Shown: piece by piece, positions 47,982 through 58,572 of the stretch
How the letters are laid out: each line of letters begins with the position of its first letter
Position numbering within the stretch: the first letter of the stretch is position 1
NCBI RefSeq assembly: GCF_900156205.1
Contig: NZ_FTNA01000009.1
Coordinates: 70,001 to 134,000 of the forward strand
Direction: 5' to 3'
Source: Leptospira interrogans
Lineage (GTDB): Bacteria; Spirochaetota; Leptospiria; Leptospirales; Leptospiraceae
Length of the DNA stretch: 64,000 nucleotides
The notes under the pieces: generated by a model
What the model was told of the DNA's origin: nothing
What the model saw: only the letters and a program-made list of their open reading frames with translations
Databases searched by the model: none
Translations under genes and position numbers: made by a program

Positions 47982-48875
47982 GTGCAGGGAGAAATCTCTA
48001 GGTTCCTTTTATTTTTTGTCGCATTAATTTTTTTCTCCGTTCTTTTCGGTCATCTACGTTCTTTAAATAAAGAATATCTTTACGCAGATTCTTCCTTTTC
48101 TAAGGAAGAATCTTTTCTGGAACAAAAATCCTTTTCATCTAAAATATTTTCCTTTGTTAAAGGAATTATAATGTTTCAATCTAGTAAAACTACATCCGGG
48201 GAATCTGTCTGGAAACATATTTTTTCAAGAATTCTGCCTACTTTACACCTTGCAGTTTTTTCGGTGGGTTGGGGGAGTTTTTTTGCAGTAACACTGGCAC
48301 TTGTCAGCTCTAAAAAAGAAGAAGGAATTTTTAAAAATATATTTTTGTTTTTGAGTAATTGGATTTTGTCCACGCCGGTTTTTGTGGTAGGAGTTGTTTT
48401 ACTTCTAATTTTTTTTGTACAACTGGAATGGTTTCCTCCTGGCGGTTACGAACCTTGGAATAGTACTTATGTGGTTTTACCAGGAATTGCTTTGGGCTCT
48501 AGAGTTTGGGCTAGAATTTATCAGTTTGCTCTTAGCCTTACTGAAATTGAATTGAAATCCCCTTATATAAAGGTTTTGAGAGCTAGAGGATATTCTAAAA
48601 ATAGAATATTATGGAATCATATTTTATTAAAAATTCTTCCATTGCTTGTGGTTTTGATTCTTCTCGATTTCAGTTCTCTCCTTTCCGGAGCGATGATCGT
48701 GGAAGAGATATTCTTTTTTCCTGGAATTGGGAAATCCATGTATTACGCGATTCAAACTATGGATGCGGAATTATTGAGTGCGCTTCTTTTTTATAGTGGC
48801 CTTACGTTTTATATTTTCAGTAGGGTTTCCCTTCGTTTTCAAGAGAGTCTTACCGGTAAGGAGAACCTTTTTTGA
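47982..48875 (+). CDS. ABC transporter permease, DppB/OppB-like
   Basis: A 297-residue binding-protein-dependent permease. About six helices; the EAA loop is visible as YIKVLRARGYSKNRILWNHILLKILP, and VEEIFFFPGIGKSMYYAIQTMD is the typical DppB signature. GTG start at 47982 directly after ptsN. Usually such permeases pair with DppC, two ATPases and a periplasmic binding protein; only the DppC-like partner is present here. Substrate unknown, probably a peptide or similar. Confidence 0.88.
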   Translation: MQGEISRFLLFFVALIFFSVLFGHLRSLNKEYLYADSSFSKEESFLEQKSFSSKIFSFVKGIIMFQSSKTTSGESVWKHIFSRILPTLHLAVFSVGWGSFFAVTLALVSSKKEEGIFKNIFLFLSNWILSTPVFVVGVVLLLIFFVQLEWFPPGGYEPWNSTYVVLPGIALGSRVWARIYQFALSLTEIELKSPYIKVLRARGYSKNRILWNHILLKILPLLVVLILLDFSSLLSGAMIVEEIFFFPGIGKSMYYAIQTMDAELLSALLFYSGLTFYIFSRVSLRFQESLTGKENLF

Positions 48876-49633
48876 TTTCCTTTGGTAATGGTCTGAGAAT
48901 CTTTTTCGTTTTCTTGACCTTAATTGGTGTATTATGGAAAAATCCGCCTACAGAAGTTTTTTTAGAAGACAGTTTCTGTTCTGTAACTTGGAGCCATCCT
49001 TTTGGTTGTGATCGATTGGGCCGAGACGTATATAGTCTTTTTTCTTACGGAACAATTTCCACTCTTATATTTTCTTTACCTTCTAGGTTATTTACTTTGG
49101 CGTTTAGTTCTTTGATTTGTCTTTTTCAATATTCTTTTCCGTTTACCGGAAGATGGATTTTTACTCCGATTTCTTCTGTGTTTGTTTCCGTTCCTTCTTT
49201 ACTTATCGCTTTACTTACGGTCCACGCGTTAGGACAAGGATCCTACGTTTTGATTGTCGCAATTTTGTTAGGCGATTGGGCATTTTCATACGAGACTCTT
49301 CAAAGTAAAATTCGGGAAACGGATGGAAGTGGATTTGTACTTGCTTCTTCTTTTTTTGGGGCTTCTAGGGTTAACATTTTTCAAAATCATATTTTTCCTT
49401 CGGCTTTTCCAGTTTTAAAAGTTCTATTTACTACAGGATTACCTGGGGTTGTAATGACGTTGGCACTTTTTAGTTATCTGGGAGTCAGCGCGGGCTCCGA
49501 CTGGTTCGGCCCCGGTTTAGGAGAACAAATTTCCTTTGCAAGGGATTATGTTTATTCTGCTCCTTTTGCTTTGGCGATGCCTATCGTAGGGATTGTCGGT
49601 TTGGTTGCTGCTTTAAGCGTGAAAAAAAAATGA
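48872..49633 (+). CDS. ABC transporter permease, DppC/OppC-like
   Basis: A 253-residue partner permease. N-terminal [24 protein letters not shown] matches the DppC family signature (HPLGTDxxGRDVxSR). EAA loop is [27 protein letters not shown], followed by [35 protein letters not shown] start at 48872 overlaps the dppB-like stop; its own stop overlaps the start of the PEGA gene by 4 bp. Confidence 0.88.
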   Translation: MISFGNGLRIFFVFLTLIGVLWKNPPTEVFLEDSFCSVTWSHPFGCDRLGRDVYSLFSYGTISTLIFSLPSRLFTLAFSSLICLFQYSFPFTGRWIFTPISSVFVSVPSLLIALLTVHALGQGSYVLIVAILLGDWAFSYETLQSKIRETDGSGFVLASSFFGASRVNIFQNHIFPSAFPVLKVLFTTGLPGVVMTLALFSYLGVSAGSDWFGPGLGEQISFARDYVYSAPFALAMPIVGIVGLVAALSVKKK

Positions 49634-51213
49634 TTCGATTATCTGCATTTATTTTAATATTATCTATTTTGAATATAGGAATTTTTGCACAAGGTATCGA
49701 CAAATACTATCGTTTTCCGGGATCTGGAATGCACGCAAAAGTCACTTTTGAAACCGAAAGAAAACTATGTATATTCCCGCTTAAAAATCAAAACGCAGAC
49801 CCGAATCTAGACTATTTGAGTAAAGGTTACGGAGGGGTTTTATTTTCAGGCTTAAAAGGGCTTTTTCAAATTTTCGATCCGGATGTAATTCCAAAAAGTA
49901 TCCAGCATGGTTTCGGAGATCCCACCGAAAAAGAAAGATTAAAAAAGGGAGAATGGGATGGTGATGTTTTGGAAAGGGTAAAGAATATAAAGGAGACTTC
50001 TCCGGAAAAAGATCCTCGTTTTCTAACCTTAAAAACCGAATTTATTTCGGAGGAAGCTCCGCCCGAAGATAGTACTCTATTTTTGTCCGGTAAAAATGCA
50101 GGTTGTTTTTATCATCTTGCCGGAACATACGAAAAAAAAAGCGAATCTCAAATGGAACTCAAACTCGTTCTGCGATCTTCTAAAGATGCTTCTCGAAAAG
50201 AATTCCGAATTAAAACTAGCGTTAGACGCTCTTACCAGGAATTGGAAGGATTGATCGGAGAGATTAAAAAAGAATTAGTTGGAAAGAATACTGTTTCTTT
50301 TTCGTTTAAATCAGGAGATATAGACGGGGTTCTCGTTTTTTTGGACGGACAATTTTTAGGAAAAACTCCTTTACAAAGATCTGATATTCTTCCCGGAAAC
50401 CGCAAGGTTAAATATTACATGGATGGATTTCAGAGCGAAGAAAAAAAAGTTTCGATTCAGGACGGGGGAAGTTTTGAAATGATTCTTTCTAAAACTCCTA
50501 AGGATGGCTTGATTTCTGTAACTTCTAATCCGGAAGGCGCAAGCGTTTATTTAGGTTCAGAATTTTTAGGTAAAACTCCTATTACCAATATTCGCGTTAA
50601 AACGGGTTACAATCGTCTTCGGCTTTCTATGGAAGGTCACGTGGATCTTTTAAAAGGAGTGGAGATCAAAAAGGACGAAGAAACAAAGTTGGATTTAGTT
50701 TTAAAACAGGGAAATACGATTACTTATTATAAAAATAAACAGAATGTTTTTTTGGATCATTCGTATAACGATTTTTCGATTTATTCCTTATATGGAACCC
50801 TTTTGTTTTACGTCGGTTATTATTATTTCAATTTAAAAGCCAACGATTTATACGATCGTGCTCGTAGCCGAGTGAATCTTACCGGTCTTTATTATGCATC
50901 TTTATCTGCCCCTCAAGATCAGTTTATCGGTTTGTATTTTTACGAAGAAAGAATTATTCGTGAAACGAATCGGGATGCAGGTAAGTATCAAAAACTTGCA
51001 GGGAACTTTGGTAGGCATGAAGGATTGACCGGTGGTGTGATGATTTATGGAATGGCGGCGATGTTGATCTTAGCCATAACTTTTTATTGGCTCGGTTTAG
51101 ATGAGGAAACTTTGGATGTGGGGGCGGTTCCGAAAAATTTAAACAATCCATATGCGATTCCGGGTCAGTTTATTGAGATCGATTCTTTTGCGAAGTTTAA
51201 TTTAAAATTTTGA
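49630..51213 (+). CDS. Exported PEGA-domain protein
   Basis: A 527-residue protein with a signal peptide (1-20, ending in FAQ). Two consecutive PEGA domains occupy about 220-360 ([21 protein letters not shown] and [30 protein letters not shown]). A helical region with a membrane segment at about 478-497 ([21 protein letters not shown]), and one near 391-404, follow. PEGA domains are thought to bind cell-surface carbohydrate or peptidoglycan-linked layers. Last gene of the operon, coupled to the permease by ATGA overlap; a role at the envelope is likely. Confidence 0.8.
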   Translation: MIRLSAFILILSILNIGIFAQGIDKYYRFPGSGMHAKVTFETERKLCIFPLKNQNADPNLDYLSKGYGGVLFSGLKGLFQIFDPDVIPKSIQHGFGDPTEKERLKKGEWDGDVLERVKNIKETSPEKDPRFLTLKTEFISEEAPPEDSTLFLSGKNAGCFYHLAGTYEKKSESQMELKLVLRSSKDASRKEFRIKTSVRRSYQELEGLIGEIKKELVGKNTVSFSFKSGDIDGVLVFLDGQFLGKTPLQRSDILPGNRKVKYYMDGFQSEEKKVSIQDGGSFEMILSKTPKDGLISVTSNPEGASVYLGSEFLGKTPITNIRVKTGYNRLRLSMEGHVDLLKGVEIKKDEETKLDLVLKQGNTITYYKNKQNVFLDHSYNDFSIYSLYGTLLFYVGYYYFNLKANDLYDRARSRVNLTGLYYASLSAPQDQFIGLYFYEERIIRETNRDAGKYQKLAGNFGRHEGLTGGVMIYGMAAMLILAITFYWLGLDEETLDVGAVPKNLNNPYAIPGQFIEIDSFAKFNLKF

Positions 51214-51236
51214 ATATTAAGAAAAATTAGAATTCT

Positions 51237-51281
51237 AGAAAGAATTTAATAAAAAAATGAATTTTTTATTAAGAACTTTCT
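51237..51281 (+). terminator. AT-rich hairpin after the PEGA gene
   Basis: AGAAAG...CTTTCT and TTAATAAAAAA...TTTTTTATTAA form a long AT-rich stem 24 bp after the operon's last stop codon. A plausible but weak terminator. Confidence 0.45.
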
Positions 51282-51289
51282 CGAAAATC

Positions 51290-51432
51290 TCAGAAAATTT
51301 TACACGATCATTCTTTAGAAATTTTTAATCAAATGCAGTAATGCCTACAAATCAAATCGCATTTGGCAATTTGTGAACTTTCGAGTAGTTATAGCGTCGT
51401 TAAATTTGCGTAATAGTTCCCACATTGGACGA
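51290..51432 (-). repeat. Family G dispersed repeat, copy G3
   Basis: Reverse complement of part of G1/G2 (CAAATCGCATTTGGCAATTTG, ACTTTCGAGTAGTT, GTTCCCACATTGGACGATTTTGAG). Confidence 0.55.
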
Positions 51433-51755
51433 TTTTGAGACCAGCTCTGATATGGCGCCCCAACCAGAGCCGTAAATATTTTTTTTAATCATCCAATAAT
51501 TTAACTCGTTAGAGAAAAGCATTCGCGACGATTGATCAGACTGACATTCGCGGGTTGGATACCTATACATCGGGAGCTGTTCTTAGTCTAAAAACAACTC
51601 AGCACAACGCTGCTTTCCTATGGGTCGCGTTGTAGATCAAATCTGAAATTCATCAAATTTGCTTCAACACTGAGTCAACAAGTATTCCTCCTTTATCGTA
51701 CATCTTCTCTAACGAGTTTATATTGGATGAATTTTCACTTCTCTTTAAAACTACT

Positions 51756-52349
51756 TTAAGCTGCCAGATTCATCGCCGCCCAAATAAATCCGGATAACTC
51801 TCTCGAAACTGCGGTTATCATTACCTGAGGGCTTTTTCCTCTTGCTGTAAGTTACGAAATTTCTTGTGTAACCTTAAGGAAGCTTTTTCTGCTAAAGCAA
51901 CAACTAACGCAGGTTGTCCGGTCCTTCTTGCGGCTACGATCTTACCATCACCTTATCCACAAGTTGAATAGGATTTTAGAATCAGAAAGCTCAAAAAGGC
52001 ACATTTTTCAAGTGTTCCGACAAGAATGAGTCTTTTTACTTGCAAAAAGTATGTTTTTCTGATAGAGAAAAATTTTCCGAACCTTACCGCCTCCACCCAA
52101 AAATAGGGAAAACTCAACACAACGGCTCTTTACGGATCGCGTTGGAAACTCAGCACAACGCTCTCTATGAATCGCGTTGTGGGGCGGGAACTAAGTTTTA
52201 CAGAAGATTTTGTCGTAATTCCGACGATAGATCTTGAGATCCAATTATTTGTGGGTAAGGTTATGCGATCTTACTTCCTGTTCCGGGGAAGCGATGCTGC
52301 CAAGCAGTTTCCGTCAAAATCTCTGGGACTTCCAGTTTTTGTAATCCCT
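51756..52349 (-). pseudogene. Remnant of IS110-family transposase (C-terminal part), interrupted
   Basis: Reading the minus strand, the right-hand piece (about 52349-52266) gives AWQHRFPGTGSKI, continuing after removal of element A3 (and one copy of its 9-bp duplication) as [30 protein letters not shown], then after one frameshift near 51860 [28 protein letters not shown] and a stop at 51756. The VxRELxGFIWAA ending is typical of IS110-family transposases (the IS1533 type is known in Leptospira). The N-terminal DEDD catalytic part is gone. Confidence 0.75.
51946..52265 (+). mobile_element. Family A non-autonomous element, copy A3, inserted in the IS110 remnant
   Basis: 320 bp. Ends CATCACCTTATCCACAA and TTGTGGGTAAGGTTATG are inverted repeats. 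CGATCTTAC lies on both sides (51937-51945 and 52266-52274), a perfect 9-bp target duplication. Interior has two AACGC...GCGTTG units. Confidence 0.8.
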
Positions 52350-52380
52350 GTTTGTTTTCTTGTTTTGTGGTAAATGCTTC

Positions 52381-52429
<49 letters not shown>

Positions 52430-52814
52430 ATAACAATCACAAAACAACAATTTCGTGAAGAAAATAAATATAGAAAACATTATATTCGGATTTTATAAAG
52501 ATGCGGAAATTCTCAAAAAATTATATCTAATTTGAAGTCGTTGGCTTTTTTGTGTGAAATCCCACGTTTTAAGTTCTGAAACAGACTCAGAATTGTATTA
52601 TTTTCACGCGTCCGAAATGAGAAAAATTTTCTAAAAATATGAGTTCCTACAATTTTTAGAATTTGTTCTTAAAATCGTGATGCAGTAGTTCCCACTTAAA
52701 TACGATAGATTTAATTGTTATAAACTTCTATTTTATAAATTGTGGTAGTTCCCATAGATTTAATCACATTATAAATTTTTAAACACTCATATATTCTAAT
52801 TTAACATGAGTTCG

Positions 52815-52912
52815 GCGTAAAAAATCCGGGCGAATGGACCGCGTTTTCAGTTCCGATCAATAAATTGTATGAAAAAAACGTAATACGATATTTCGTCTTT
52901 AGTTACAATTTA
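52815..52912 (-). repeat. Family D dispersed repeat, copy D3
   Basis: Reverse complement of the D pattern: AATCCGGGCGAATGGACCGCG, CAATAAATTGTATG, CGTCTTTAGTTAC. Confidence 0.55.
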
Positions 52913-53016
52913 TTATAGAATGCGATTTGTCCAGAGTCCATAGACGTTGAGCTTGAAAGAGGTTCTGCTGAGTTCTCTACAACTTCAATCGCTTTCGCAT
53001 GAAACTCGCGTTACTG

Positions 53017-53090
53017 ATCTCTATAAAATTGAGTACCGTTAATTTTATCACAAAACACTGATTCTATGCAAGATATTATATAGTTATGAA
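53017..53090 (+). repeat. Family C dispersed repeat, copy C5
   Basis: ACTGATCTCTATAAAATTGAG, GTACCGTTAATTTTATC, AAAACACTGATTC: the best-preserved copy. Confidence 0.6.
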
Positions 53091-53561
53091 TAATCGGCGC
53101 TTTATCAATAACATTTATAGAAACTCAATTTTATAGAAATAAGTAGGAATCGATCTGTAAAGTTCTCCATTTTTTTTAGAAAAATGAGTTTCTTACATTG
53201 AACTCACGCTGTTTTACAAGTTGAATTTTTAAAATGTAGGAACTACTTCAAAAATCAACAAATCCGGGTTAAATGATATTTTTTGAAAATTTCTATATCT
53301 CTGTAAAATCGATTATTAGCTTTTAGTGCTGTTTTTATACGTTTAAGTAGTAATTTGTGGGAACTATTACAAATCCAGGTTCTACAGTTAGATTTTGAAA
53401 ATGTGGGAATTCCCTCAATACCCTAGATCGTATGTAAAATTACAGATAAATTACTTTCAAAATCGCAAAAAGAAACTCAATTTGTGGGAACTATGACGTT
53501 TCCACAAAAATTCACTTTTATACTTGGCTATAGAAAGACCACGTTCATTTTTTTAGTCTTG

Positions 53562-54854
53562 TCACAATAGATCAACAACAATCGGAAATAAACGAAAACT
53601 ACCTAAAATTAAAATCGGTTCGAAAGAATCGTCTAAACGTTGTAATACGGATCTGAATTCAGAGGTGGAGATTGTTTCTTTTGCATGGCAATTGGTTGGA
53701 ATAACAAATTCATCTTCCTTTAAAAATTGAAAATTTAGAATATCCGATTTGTTACGGGCCTTTCTTAAAATTTCCAAAACACCGTTTCCATCCTTATCTT
53801 TTAACAAACCCGCATAAATCCGAAATTTATAATATGGAAAAAGAAAGGATAAACTTTGTAGAGTTTCTGTAAAAGCATCTGGATTGTGTGCAGGATCAAA
53901 AACGAGCAGTGGAGAATGTCGTAAAACGCTTAATCTACCCAGAGGAGGAGTCATATATTTTTCGAAAATTTCAAAACTAAGTTCATTTAAAATTAAAGAA
54001 ACGTTTTCATGCTTAGAAAATCCTAGATCGATTTTTTTGTTGGTAGATTTTAAAAAGAAATCAAATTTTAGAATATTTTGAAATACTTGATAACAGAAGA
54101 TCTGATTTCTTGTTAGATATGTATCTTTAGATTGGGTTTGGGTAATGATATTGCAGTGAATTCCGTTTTGAGAACACCAGGATGAAATTTTTTCGTTCAA
54201 TTGTGGTTCGTTCTGTTCGATCGCAAAAAGTGCTTTTGTGTTGGAAGTACAAATTCCAAGTTTTTCTTCTAAAATTTCTTCTTTCGTATTTCCTAATATT
54301 TCTTTATGATCTAAACCTATCACTCCTAAAACGACTACGTCCGGATTGCAAAGTTTAGTTGCGTCTAGTCTGCCTCCAAGTCCTGCCTCGTAAATTTGGA
54401 CTTCCGCAGATTCTTTTTCGAAAAAAGAAAATGAGGCACAAGTGAAAAGTTCAAAAAAAGAAAAAGATTTTAAGTCCTCTATGGCTTTGAGAGATTTCCA
54501 TTCGCTTAACAATTGATCTAATTCTTTTGTGAGAATGTTTCTAAAATTTTGAGATTGGCTCCCGATCCGAATTCTTTCTAAAGGACTAATTAAATGAGGT
54601 GAAGTGTAAAGTCCCGTTTTGAAACCATAGATTCGAAAGTATTCTCCTAAAAAATGAGTGATAGAACCTTTTGCGTTTGTTCCTACCACTGAGATTCTAC
54701 AAAAAGTGGATTCATTTCTCTGATCAAAATTAAACTTTTTTAAGGTTTTGGTAAATGGTTCCAAGGAATAACCGGCAAAAACATTGAAGTTTCTGCTTTT
54801 TTCTAAATTAGAAAGTCCGTTTGCAAATTCTAAAAAGTCGGAATCTGAATTCAT
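53562..54854 (-). CDS. folC: Bifunctional folylpolyglutamate/dihydrofolate synthase
   Basis: A 430-residue Mur-ligase-fold enzyme that adds glutamate to dihydropteroate or folates. The ATP loop is [14 protein letters not shown] (about 53-66), followed by [15 protein letters not shown], and [39 protein letters not shown] (about 150-188), which are FolC signatures. DPAHNPDA near residue 325 marks the C-terminal domain. It overlaps aroE by 4 bp (ATGA) as the downstream gene. Confidence 0.93.
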
Positions 54855-55723
54855 CGATTTTCTAATGCTTTAGACAAACGTTCCCTGGTTTTGATTATAT
54901 CTTCTGCGTTAGGCGAAATTTCTGTAAAAAGTTCGAACTGTTTCATTGCTTGATATAAAAGCATCTCCGATCCTGGAATGATTTTTGCTCCCGCTTTTTG
55001 TGCGGCTTTTACCAAAGGAGTTTCTAAAGGATTATAAACTATATCGAAAAGAGTCATGTTCGAGTTAAAAAAATCTTCGGGAAGATACGGACCTGGTGAT
55101 TGTCCCTTCATTCCCAAAGGAGTTGTATGAATTACTAATGAAATTTCTTCTTTTCGAGTAAGTAATACATCTTGCGAAATTGGTTCCGCTTTTACATTTG
55201 AATTTTTAGTAACTAATAAACAAATTTCTTTTGCAGTGATTTCATTTCTGGAACATACAAGTAAGTTTTGAATTTTACCCGAAACTGCAAGACTAAATGC
55301 AATTCCTCTCGCGCTTCCGCCGCTTCCTAAGATTACTACCTTTCCGGTTTTTAAGGATTCTGGAGAAAATTCTAAGATAGAATGATAGGCGCCTTCTCCA
55401 TCGGTGTTGTATGCATAAGTTGAATCCGGTCCGATCAACAACGTGTTGGAAGCTTTCATAATTCTAGATGTGTCATCTGCTTTATCTGCGAGAGTAAAAG
55501 CGGTTTCTTTATGAGGAATGGTTACAGAAAGTCCTAAAATTCCAGAGTTTCGGAATTCTTGTATTTTTTCTACATTTAGGTTTTGAGTTTCAAAAACGAG
55601 ATAAGAGGCGTTTATATTTCTATCTTTATAAATTGAATTATGAATTAGAGGAGAAAGAGAATGTGAAAGAGGAAATCCTACTATACCGAAAGTTTTAACA
55701 GATTGATTTGTTTTAGTTTTCAT
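54851..55723 (-). CDS. aroE: Shikimate dehydrogenase
   Basis: A 290-residue NADP-dependent shikimate dehydrogenase. Shikimate-binding [10 protein letters not shown], the catalytic Lys in VTIPHKE, Asn/Asp of YNTDGEG, the nucleotide loop [15 protein letters not shown], and [13 protein letters not shown] are all there. Starting at the Met in [16 protein letters not shown] (55723) gives the normal AroE length; the frame can extend 23 codons further upstream without similarity to the family. AroE and FolC link chorismate and folate synthesis. Confidence 0.93.
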
Positions 55724-55899
55724 TTCAATTTTCTCTTTGTGAATTTTACAAACAAGATTCAATTTTTTCGATTCGTTTCTTGTTAAATGCAAGGAATCAC
55801 TCTAAACTTTTGACTTTTTTGCTCCAAAAGGAGCAAGTTTTAGAACGAGTAGTAAAATGAGTCGACTAAAAAGACAATTCCCGAAAATGCTGTATTGGA

Positions 55900-56301
55900 A
55901 TGAGCCTATTGAATTTACCTGATTCTTTTTTATACGAACTGGGCGGACAACTCTTTTTGATGCCTCTTGCTTCTTTTTCGGGCTCACCTTGGTGGACTAC
56001 CATTCTGGATGTTTTATTCGTAGTTGGGATTTCCGGTGGGCTTTCTTGGTATTATTACTATTACAAACGTAAGGATCTTCTCGGCGGTTTTTGGGGCGCG
56101 CTAATTGTAGCACTTCTTGGGTCTTTGATTATACTTTCTCTGCTTCAAGATTTTATTCGTTCTGTGGTTCTTTGGCTTGTCTCACCTAAATTTGGTATCT
56201 ATCAAATCTCAAACGTAAATTTACTTGCGGTTTTATTGGGCGGTTTACTTGCTCTTTACATCATGAACCGTATCAATCACAACAAAGAAAGAAGAGATTA
56301 A
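55900..56301 (+). CDS. Small integral membrane protein
   Basis: A 133-residue protein with three hydrophobic segments (about 33-52, 63-84 and 108-127), including WWTTILDVLFVVGISGGLSWYYYYYK and GGFWGALIVALLGSLIILSLL, and a charged tail (NRINHNKERRD). The glycine-rich helix pattern recalls small GlsB/YeaQ-type membrane proteins, but I cannot assign it. It is transcribed divergently from aroE. Confidence 0.65.
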   Translation: MSLLNLPDSFLYELGGQLFLMPLASFSGSPWWTTILDVLFVVGISGGLSWYYYYYKRKDLLGGFWGALIVALLGSLIILSLLQDFIRSVVLWLVSPKFGIYQISNVNLLAVLLGGLLALYIMNRINHNKERRD

Positions 56302-56486
56302 ACTCTAATCTGTAGAAAGGCGTTAACTGAGTGAGTTCAATGTGCTAACTCAGGGATGCTTTTCATGGAGCGGCATCCAAAGGGAATTTACCAACGTTTC
56401 CGTTTATACAACCAACTGTAGAAAAGAACTTTACAATTTAAATTCAACGTATATTCCATCGAACAACCGAAGTATTGAGAGGTTTT

Positions 56487-56639
56487 ATGGCGGATGAGAA
56501 AAAAGGCAGTACAGATATAAGGCATGACGGTCAAATAAAACCGATTACCGAAGGTTTTATGAAAGGGAATATTAAAAATAATACTAACGAGCCAAAACCA
56601 AATACTCCCCCACCTCCGCAGAAAAATAACAAAAAGTAA
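56487..56639 (+). CDS. Small hydrophilic protein, 50 residues
   Basis: ATG at 56487 preceded by GAGAGGT (56477-56483). It encodes 50 residues beginning MADEKKGSTDIRHDGQIKP and ending in a proline/asparagine/lysine tail (NEPKPNTPPPPQKNNKK). The middle, PITEGFMKGNIK, is less biased. No signal peptide or membrane segment. A good binding site and coherent composition support a real gene; the function is unknown. Confidence 0.6.
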   Translation: MADEKKGSTDIRHDGQIKPITEGFMKGNIKNNTNEPKPNTPPPPQKNNKK

Positions 56640-56655
56640 ATTCTAAAATTATAAT

Positions 56656-56757
56656 AGAGTTTTTGAAAAATTCCATAGTGGTGATTAACAAAACTGCTTC
56701 AATTGATAGTTTCCATGAAATAGAAACAAATGGGGAATTAATTTTTCAACAATTCTA
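56656..56757 (+). repeat. Family B element, copy B10
   Basis: AGAGTTTTTGAAAAATTCC and AATTAATTTTTCAACAATTCT ends; core TTGATAGTTTCCATGAAAT. Starts 17 bp after the 50-residue gene and may serve as its terminator. Confidence 0.75.
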
Positions 56758-56794
56758 ATCTTTAAGAACGTTTAAAATTGTTGATCGACTTTCT

Positions 56795-57418
56795 TTAATA
56801 TATATTTGACAATGAGTCACGTAAACGTTTGCTGTAACTTAACCGTTCCCATGAAGCTCCAATCGTGGCTCTCTCAAGAGCTATTTTTGAAAGAGAGTTA
56901 TTTATAATATCTATAGATTGAACTGCATCGGCGTTCGTTTTTATATTCATTCTACTTTGAAAGTTTTTTAAATTCCAAGTATAAAGCCCAAATTCTTTCG
57001 GTTGCAATTCAGGTAGTGGTAGCAGGATGGGAGAATTTTGTGGATTGATTTGTAACGATACGCTTATTGGTCGAGAAGAGTTTTCAGTATCTAATAAAGA
57101 GATATTTTTAAAGCGAGCCCTTTCTCGAATACTACAGATTTCTTTTAACAATTCTTGAAATTGTACATCGAACTGATTTCTATCTTCTTGTGTATGGTTT
57201 TTGTAAGTACTTGTGACCGCCAATACTCTAATCTGTTGGAGAATTTCTGTGATGATTTGAAAATGTATTTCTAATGTATGTAGAAAAGATTGCGCCTCTT
57301 CAATTTGAGTGAAAAAAACTTTTCTTTCAGAGAGAGTTTTTTGATTGGAGACAGAACGACAAGAGATATAAGTTATCAAGATAAAAAAACAAAAGAATCG
57401 ATACAATAGAATCTTCAT
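56795..57418 (-). CDS. Flagellin-fold lipoprotein
   Basis: A 207-residue protein. Residues 1-20 are a lipoprotein signal peptide (MKILLYR, hydrophobic core, YISC with Cys20). Residues about 40-112 match the flagellin N-terminal D1 helices: EEAQSFLHTLEIHFQIITEILQQIRVLAVTS, THEDR-like HTQEDRNQFDVQFQELLKEI and ARFKNISLLD correspond to spirochaetal FlaB segments ([41 protein letters not shown]). LQINPQNSP matches the GPNQNQ turn, and NADAVQSIDIINNSLSKIALERATIGASWERL matches the C-terminal D1 helix (AALTKIMKQRADMGAYYNRLE). The D0 terminal segments needed for polymerisation are missing or replaced by the signal. Flagellins are not normally lipoproteins; role unknown. Identification is from recall of FlaB. 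Confidence 0.75.
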   Translation of the reverse strand: MKILLYRFFCFFILITYISCRSVSNQKTLSERKVFFTQIEEAQSFLHTLEIHFQIITEILQQIRVLAVTSTYKNHTQEDRNQFDVQFQELLKEICSIRERARFKNISLLDTENSSRPISVSLQINPQNSPILLPLPELQPKEFGLYTWNLKNFQSRMNIKTNADAVQSIDIINNSLSKIALERATIGASWERLSYSKRLRDSLSNIY

Positions 57419-57642
57419 ATTTAATTTATCGACAACATATTAAATTCTTTGAGAAAATTCGGGAAAAAACTTCTTTTGATTCTCTAAGAAGACAACGTAA
57501 AATTCTGATTGGGAATAGAACTTTTTGAAAAAATAAAGAACGTTTTTAAGGACAAATTGATTTTACGTAAATTCGATAGAACCCAATTGAAGCGTAGAGG
57601 AACTTAACAAACTCTCTTTACTTGATCGTGTTGTGGAATTAA

Positions 57643-57931
57643 AAACGCACATTTTTCAAGTGTTCCGACAAGAATGATATTTTTTACTTGCAAAAAGTAT
57701 GTTTTTCTGATATAGAAAAATTTTCCACCTGCCGCGACGACCCATAGGGAGTCGTGGCATTTAATTTCTTGATTACAAGCTTATGCAATGCTCTTTATGA
57801 ATCGCGTTGGAAAACTCAACACAATGCTCTTTATGAATCGCGTTGTGGAGTGGGAACTAAGTTTCACAGAGGATTTGTCGTAGTTCCGACAGATTTATAT
57901 TGAAATCCAAATACTTGTGTGGTTGGTTATG
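57643..57931 (+). repeat. Family A non-autonomous element, copy A4 (left end lost)
   Basis: Core ACATTTTTCAAGTGTTCCGAC to the right end ACTTGTGTGGTTGGTTATG. Left inverted repeat is gone. Two AATGC...GCGTTG units (57788-57846). An insert of GCGACGACCCATAGGGAGTCG type lies in the middle. Confidence 0.65.
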
Positions 57932-57971
57932 GATTCTATGAGCGTTCGACGGATCGCGTTCTATATATAAT

Positions 57972-58073
57972 AGAGTTTTTGAAAAATTCTATGACAGCAA
58001 TTAACAAAATCGCTTCAATCGATCATTTCATAAAATAGAAACAAGATAGAAAATTAATTTTTTAACAACTCTA
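57972..58073 (+). repeat. Family B element, copy B11
   Basis: AGAGTTTTTGAAAAATTC and AATTAATTTTTTAACAACTCT ends; core TCAATCGATCATTTCATAA. Confidence 0.7.
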
Positions 58074-58074
58074 A

Positions 58075-58203
58075 TCAATTGTAACTAAAGACGAAATATT
58101 AGATTACGTTTTTTTGATATGATTTATTGATTGGAGCTGGAAATGCGGTCTTGCTTTGCTACAGACAAGCCGGATTCACCCAGCTTTTTTTACGTCCAAC
58201 TTG
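58075..58203 (+). repeat. Family D dispersed repeat, copy D4
   Basis: GTAACTAAAGACGAAATATT, GATTTATTGATTGGAGC, and AAGCCGGATTCACCCAGC. Adjacent to B11, as D2 is adjacent to B3, so D and B may travel or cluster together. Confidence 0.55.
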
Positions 58204-58455
58204 ACGTAAGTTCGTTGAGAAAAAATTTTCTAAAAGTGTGAGTTCCTACAATTTCAGGAATTGTTTGTAAAATTGTAGTAGTTCCCACATTTAAGGAATC
58301 GATCTGTAAGATTTAGATTCCAACTTTTTTCAGAAACATGAATTTCTTACGTAGAATTTACGTCGATTTAGACTTTTGGAATGGATAAAAATTTCTACTC
58401 AATATGATTTAGGTTTTTTAGAACGATCGATTTCGGCTATGGTTTGATATATATT

Positions 58456-58543
58456 AGAATTGTTGAAAATTAACTTTTTTTCATTAAAACGAATAGATAA
58501 AATCATTTTGTTAATCGTTGATATGGATTTTTTCAACAATTTT
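58456..58543 (-). repeat. Family B element, copy B12 (degenerate)
   Basis: AGAATTGTTGAAAATTAAC and GGATTTTTTCAACAATTTT ends; internal part shortened. Confidence 0.6.
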
Positions 58544-58572
58544 ATCGTTTTTAGAATTTAGGATAAAAATTT

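Larger units (their letters stand above)
57419..58572. other. Intergenic repeat region
   Basis: 1.15 kb without a gene. Made of family A copy A4 (about 57643-57931), family B copies (57972-58073 and 58456-58543), a family D copy (58075-58203) and TGTGGGAACT-type motifs. Confidence 0.6.
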
